From contig CAKSHM010000014.1 in NCBI GenBank assembly GCA_934457415.1, positions 1 through 18,836 on the forward strand: a stretch of 18,836 nucleotides of DNA, read 5' to 3'. Origin of the DNA: an uncultured Eubacteriales bacterium. Lineage in GTDB: Bacteria; Bacillota; Clostridia; Oscillospirales; Acutalibacteraceae. Numbering within the stretch: the first letter of the stretch is position 1; each line of letters opens with the position of its first letter. The notes beneath the pieces are model-generated. The model was not told the DNA's origin, ran no database searches, and saw only the letters and a list, made by a program, of their open reading frames with translations. Positions 16,314 to 18,836 of the stretch are shown piece by piece. The translations under genes and the position numbers were made by a program.

Positions 16314-17033
16314 TTATGTCCGTTTTATGTGTTTTGTCTTGATTTGAGTTTTTCTTTTTTCAGCGGTAATTTCCGCATTCTTTTGTTTAATTATCTCGGC
16401 GAGCTTTTCTTCGCATTCTTCTCTTGTGTCGGCGTAGATATTGAACTTTTTGCGTTTGCCGTTCGGCAATTTCGGAGAATAGCTGCCTTCCCATTTCTTT
16501 TCGCTGATCCTAAATATGCACCCCGTTCCGGTGCGGCGTATCTTCGGCTGTTTCGGCTCAAATTTCGCTCTCACGGGCGTTTCCGATGCTCTGTCGGGTG
16601 TTTACCAGTTCTTGCCCAAAGTGCCTTCATTTCTGCCGAACCCCCGTTCGATTTTGTCGGCGGCGGAGCGCTGCATATTGTCGGTGATATGGGTGTATAT
16701 GTTCAGCGTTGTTTCTGAGGATATATGTCCTATGATCGTACTCAGCGTTTTTATATCCATACCGCCCGCCAGGGCGTTGGTGGCGAAAGTATGTCTGAGA
16801 TCGTGAAAGCGGAGGTGCTTGCACTCGGCTCTTTCCAGGGTTCTTTCAAGTACCGCTCGTGCAGAGGACGGATGACGGGGTGAATCCTCTTTTACAGGTG
16901 ACGGGAACATCCACCGTGAATTTATCCGCTTTTTGTATTCCTCAAGGATTCTTACGATGTCCGGCGAAAGAATGACAGTACGGATTGAGGATTTTGTTTT
17001 TGGTGCACATATATAGGATGCACCTTTTACTAG
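16314..17033 (-). pseudogene. Integrase B remnant: C-terminal half of a tyrosine recombinase with in-frame stop
   Basis: Reading from about 17033, the frame gives VKGASYIC-PKTKSSIRTV, then FHDLRHTFATNAL, IIGHISSETTLNIYTHIT and a family-like tail. That provides the HxxR, His and Tyr catalytic residues. The N-terminal half, with the arm-binding and core-binding domains and the first catalytic Arg, is missing. A TAA at 16604-16602 interrupts the frame. The same frame continues for about 95 codons into an AP2-like DNA-binding segment (RRTGTGCIF, WEGSYSPKLPNGKRKKF, REECEEKLAEII) that ends at 16314, as in long clostridial integrases. The open frame above 17033 is a shadow of integrase A. The remnant is non-functional as a recombinase. 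An alternative is that the last 86 codons (GTG at 16574) are made as a separate small protein. Confidence 0.85.
17002..17024. repeat. Short inverted repeat beside the integrase A/B junction
   Basis: GGTGCA (17002-17007) and TGCACC (17019-17024) form a 6-bp inverted repeat with an 11-base centre, six bases from the fusion point near 17030. It could be a recombination core or chance within coding sequence. Confidence 0.25.
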
Positions 17034-18106
17034 GTGTCCAGCGTAAAGCCGGCGTTGGTGTGTCCGAGAATTCCCGAAAGCGTTTTGGCGTCCACGCCGC
17101 TTGTGAGTGCATGGGTTGCGAATGTATGGCGCAGATCGTGAAACCGTACATCGGGCAGTCCCGCCTTTTTCAGCAGCTGCTTCATCTTGCGGTATGCCGC
17201 AGGCGGCGCTATCGGAAGTTCGGGGCAAATCGGATCGGCAAATATCCATTCAGAGACTGCGTTTTTCTTACGCTCTCTTAACACATTTGCTGTGCTGAGC
17301 AGCAGATAGAATTTCCGTTTGCCTTTTCCTGTTTTCGTTTCTCCTACGATAATTTTGCCGTTTCTCAAATCTATACTGCGGCTGATATTCAGTTTGCCTT
17401 CGACCTCATCGAAGTCCGGCCACTTCAGTCCGCATATCTCACCGCGCCGCAGTCCCGTTGTCAGTTCGGTGTAGAAGAAGTCGCACCAATGCTCATCGGC
17501 TTCTGCTGCTTTCATAAATTCTGCGAGCTGTTCGTCTGTCAGCACTTTCATTTCTTTTTTTCCCTGTTTCGGCACGGTCGTACCGTCCGTCGGGTTCTTA
17601 GATATGAGATGTTCCCTTACTGCCGCACCCAGCGCCTCATGCAGCATACAGTGTATGCGCCCAACCATTCCATCGGAGAGTCCCTCGCCGAACAATTCTC
17701 GGTTTCTGATTCTGCCGTTTTTACGAATATAGTTATAGAATTTTTGTATCTGCGCGGTTGTGAGAAACGCAACTCTCTTTTCGCCGAGCGCAGGCTTGAT
17801 ATACTTTTCCGTGTAGGATATATAACTTTTTAAGGTGCTGTCACGCACAGTGCCCTGCATATATTCCGTGAGCCATTTGTCGAGCCACTCTCCGAGCGTC
17901 ATATTGCTGCCCTCTGTGAGCTCCGCATCACGGTATTCCTCAATTTTATAGTGGAGCTTATCAAGCAGCTCCTTTTGTGTTTTGGCATAGACATAGCGGA
18001 AGATAGCGTCGCCGTTTTTCTTATGTACGACGACGATTCTGCCTTCCCATTGTCCTTTCTTTTTCAGGCGTATCATTCCTTCGCCCGACGGTCTTCGTTT
18101 TGTCAT
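17030..18106 (-). CDS. Integrase A: truncated Tn916-type tyrosine recombinase lacking catalytic Tyr
   Basis: This 358-residue frame has an N-terminal arm-binding AP2-like domain (GEGMIRLKKKGQWEGRI, residues 8-58), a core-binding domain (MTLGEWLDKW, about 69-175) and most of the catalytic domain: Arg220 in TGLRRGE, His323-xx-Arg326 in FHDLRHT and His349 in GILGHTN. It ends at FTLDT followed by TAG. In relatives, TLDT is followed at once by the nucleophilic Tyr (TLDTYxH), so the protein stops exactly where Tyr should be and lacks the last 25-40 residues. The sequence beyond belongs to integrase B. It is almost certainly inactive. The ATG at 18106 is chosen for the AAGGAGGTGG site five bases upstream rather than 18136. 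Confidence 0.92.
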   Translation of the reverse strand: MTKRRPSGEGMIRLKKKGQWEGRIVVVHKKNGDAIFRYVYAKTQKELLDKLHYKIEEYRDAELTEGSNMTLGEWLDKWLTEYMQGTVRDSTLKSYISYTEKYIKPALGEKRVAFLTTAQIQKFYNYIRKNGRIRNRELFGEGLSDGMVGRIHCMLHEALGAAVREHLISKNPTDGTTVPKQGKKEMKVLTDEQLAEFMKAAEADEHWCDFFYTELTTGLRRGEICGLKWPDFDEVEGKLNISRSIDLRNGKIIVGETKTGKGKRKFYLLLSTANVLRERKKNAVSEWIFADPICPELPIAPPAAYRKMKQLLKKAGLPDVRFHDLRHTFATHALTSGVDAKTLSGILGHTNAGFTLDT

Positions 18107-18180
18107 ATCGGCCACCTCCTTGCAGCACAACACCATACCACATACTTCCCTGAATATCCAGCAAAATTTGCGGGAAAATC

Positions 18181-18226
18181 AGCAACCCCTAAATCAGCGA
18201 GGTTAAAATTCGAGCAACCCCTAAAT
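18181..18226. repeat. 14-base direct repeats upstream of integrase A
   Basis: AGCAACCCCTAAAT occurs at 18181-18194 and 18213-18226, 32 bases apart. The core GCAACCCCT occurs a third time in the hairpin arm near 18316. They lie between the integrase and the HTH gene, and may be arm-type integrase sites, excisionase sites or regulator sites. Confidence 0.5.
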
Positions 18227-18298
18227 TGAAGCTTTTATAACCGTTCTTAAAAGCCATACAAAGCCTTATGCGGTCGGCGTTGCCGTCCGCTGTTCCCT

Positions 18299-18326
18299 GC
18301 GAGGGGAAAGCAAGGCAACCCCTCGC
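18299..18326. repeat. GC-rich hairpin between HTH gene and integrase
   Basis: GCGAGGGG (18299-18306) and CCCCTCGC (18319-18326) form a perfect 8-bp stem with a 12-base loop. There is no clear T run on the minus strand, so it is a weak terminator candidate there. It could separate the two minus-strand genes. Confidence 0.5.
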
Positions 18327-18365
18327 TTTCTCCTGCTTATTTTCGGACGAACCGTAAAATTGTCG

Positions 18366-18836
18366 TTAAACCGCCGATTTCCCGTGTTTGCGGTCAAATT
18401 CGGTGAGTTTTTTCAAAGCTGACTGACACCGTATTTCGCATTCCAAACGAATCATCTGCTGCTCGTAATGATATGCTACCGCATCCTCTATCGGGCGGAT
18501 TGTATAGCGCAAATTTCCGTTGCGCTTTTCTCCTTTTTGGGTGATGACGGAAGTCGGATCGGCAGTAATCAACTGCTTTTCAATCAGGCTGTCTACATAT
18601 TTCTTGACGGTGTTTTTGCTCATGCCGACAGCGTTGCCGATTGTTTTATAACTCGGATAGCACTGAAATGTTTTCCTGTCCTCGCAGTACATCAGATACG
18701 CATACACTGCGATCTCACCGGTACTGAGACCCAAGCTGAAAATTTCATTCGGCACGGGGAAATAATCCCGGATCGCATCACGCTTTGGATATCGGGTGAA
18801 TTTCAAATGCTGCCTCCCGTCTTTTCTTCGACCCAT
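18366..18836 (-). CDS. HTH_36-type DNA-binding protein of a conjugative/integrative element
   Basis: At least 156 residues are visible. A conserved lead-in TRYPKRDAIRDYFPVPNEIFSLGL is followed by a winged helix-turn-helix (about 28-95) with STGEIAVYAYLMY, YPSYKTIGNAVGMSKNTVKKYVDSLIEKQLI. A basic C-terminal tail carries EFDRKHG. Small proteins of this type are common just upstream of integrases in clostridial integrative conjugative elements and resemble the DNA-binding part of replication initiators. The ATG at 18836 is the last base of the window. It may be the true start, since homologous proteins begin in a similar way, but the ribosome site is outside view. A role in element replication or regulation is inferred from family and position. 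Confidence 0.8.
   Translation of the reverse strand: MGRRKDGRQHLKFTRYPKRDAIRDYFPVPNEIFSLGLSTGEIAVYAYLMYCEDRKTFQCYPSYKTIGNAVGMSKNTVKKYVDSLIEKQLITADPTSVITQKGEKRNGNLRYTIRPIEDAVAYHYEQQMIRLECEIRCQSALKKLTEFDRKHGKSAV

Overview
The window looks like a chromosomal piece of a low- to mid-GC Clostridia genome, probably a gut or rumen Oscillospirales-type organism. The reasons are strong GGAGG-type ribosome binding sites, TTG and GTG starts, a clostridial uvrB-uvrA pair, a variant sortase signal, and integrase and helix-turn-helix genes typical of clostridial conjugative elements. This is inferred from gene style; there is no rRNA or other marker to fix the taxon.

Bases 1-8630 hold a surface and glycan locus. 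Three overlapping minus-strand genes run leftward from a shared divergent promoter region at 6606-6834: a predicted cytoplasmic right-handed beta-helix protein, a 1435-residue multi-module surface protein with a variant sortase signal, and a secreted protein with a beta-sandwich-like domain whose 3' end is cut by the window. A GH123-like (formerly DUF4091) glycosidase points the other way. The intergenic region has a well-formed promoter on each strand and an exact 18-base direct repeat between them, which suggests shared control by a regulator not encoded nearby. The surface protein carries a very recent 516-bp tandem duplication, with 472 bp identical at the DNA level.

Bases 8487-13522 hold a short intergenic region with an orphan promoter and a bidirectional terminator (a possible small RNA), followed by the uvrB-uvrA nucleotide-excision-repair operon on the minus strand. 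Both genes start with TTG. A perfect 9-bp inverted repeat lies in the uvrB leader.

Bases 13548-14040 hold a strong promoter, a broken tRNA-Pro copy split by 113 bases of unrelated sequence, then an intact tRNA-Pro(UGG) and its terminator.

Bases 14200-16220 are an AT-rich accessory stretch on the minus strand: an AraC-type regulator with an effector-binding domain, a small membrane-anchored unknown protein, and a GNAT acetyltransferase.

Bases 16274-18836 are the decayed end of an integrated element. Integrase A has lost its C-terminus exactly at the catalytic tyrosine codon and is joined to the C-terminal half of a second integrase B, which itself has an in-frame stop. Upstream are short direct repeats, a GC-rich hairpin and an HTH_36-type gene that reaches the window edge.
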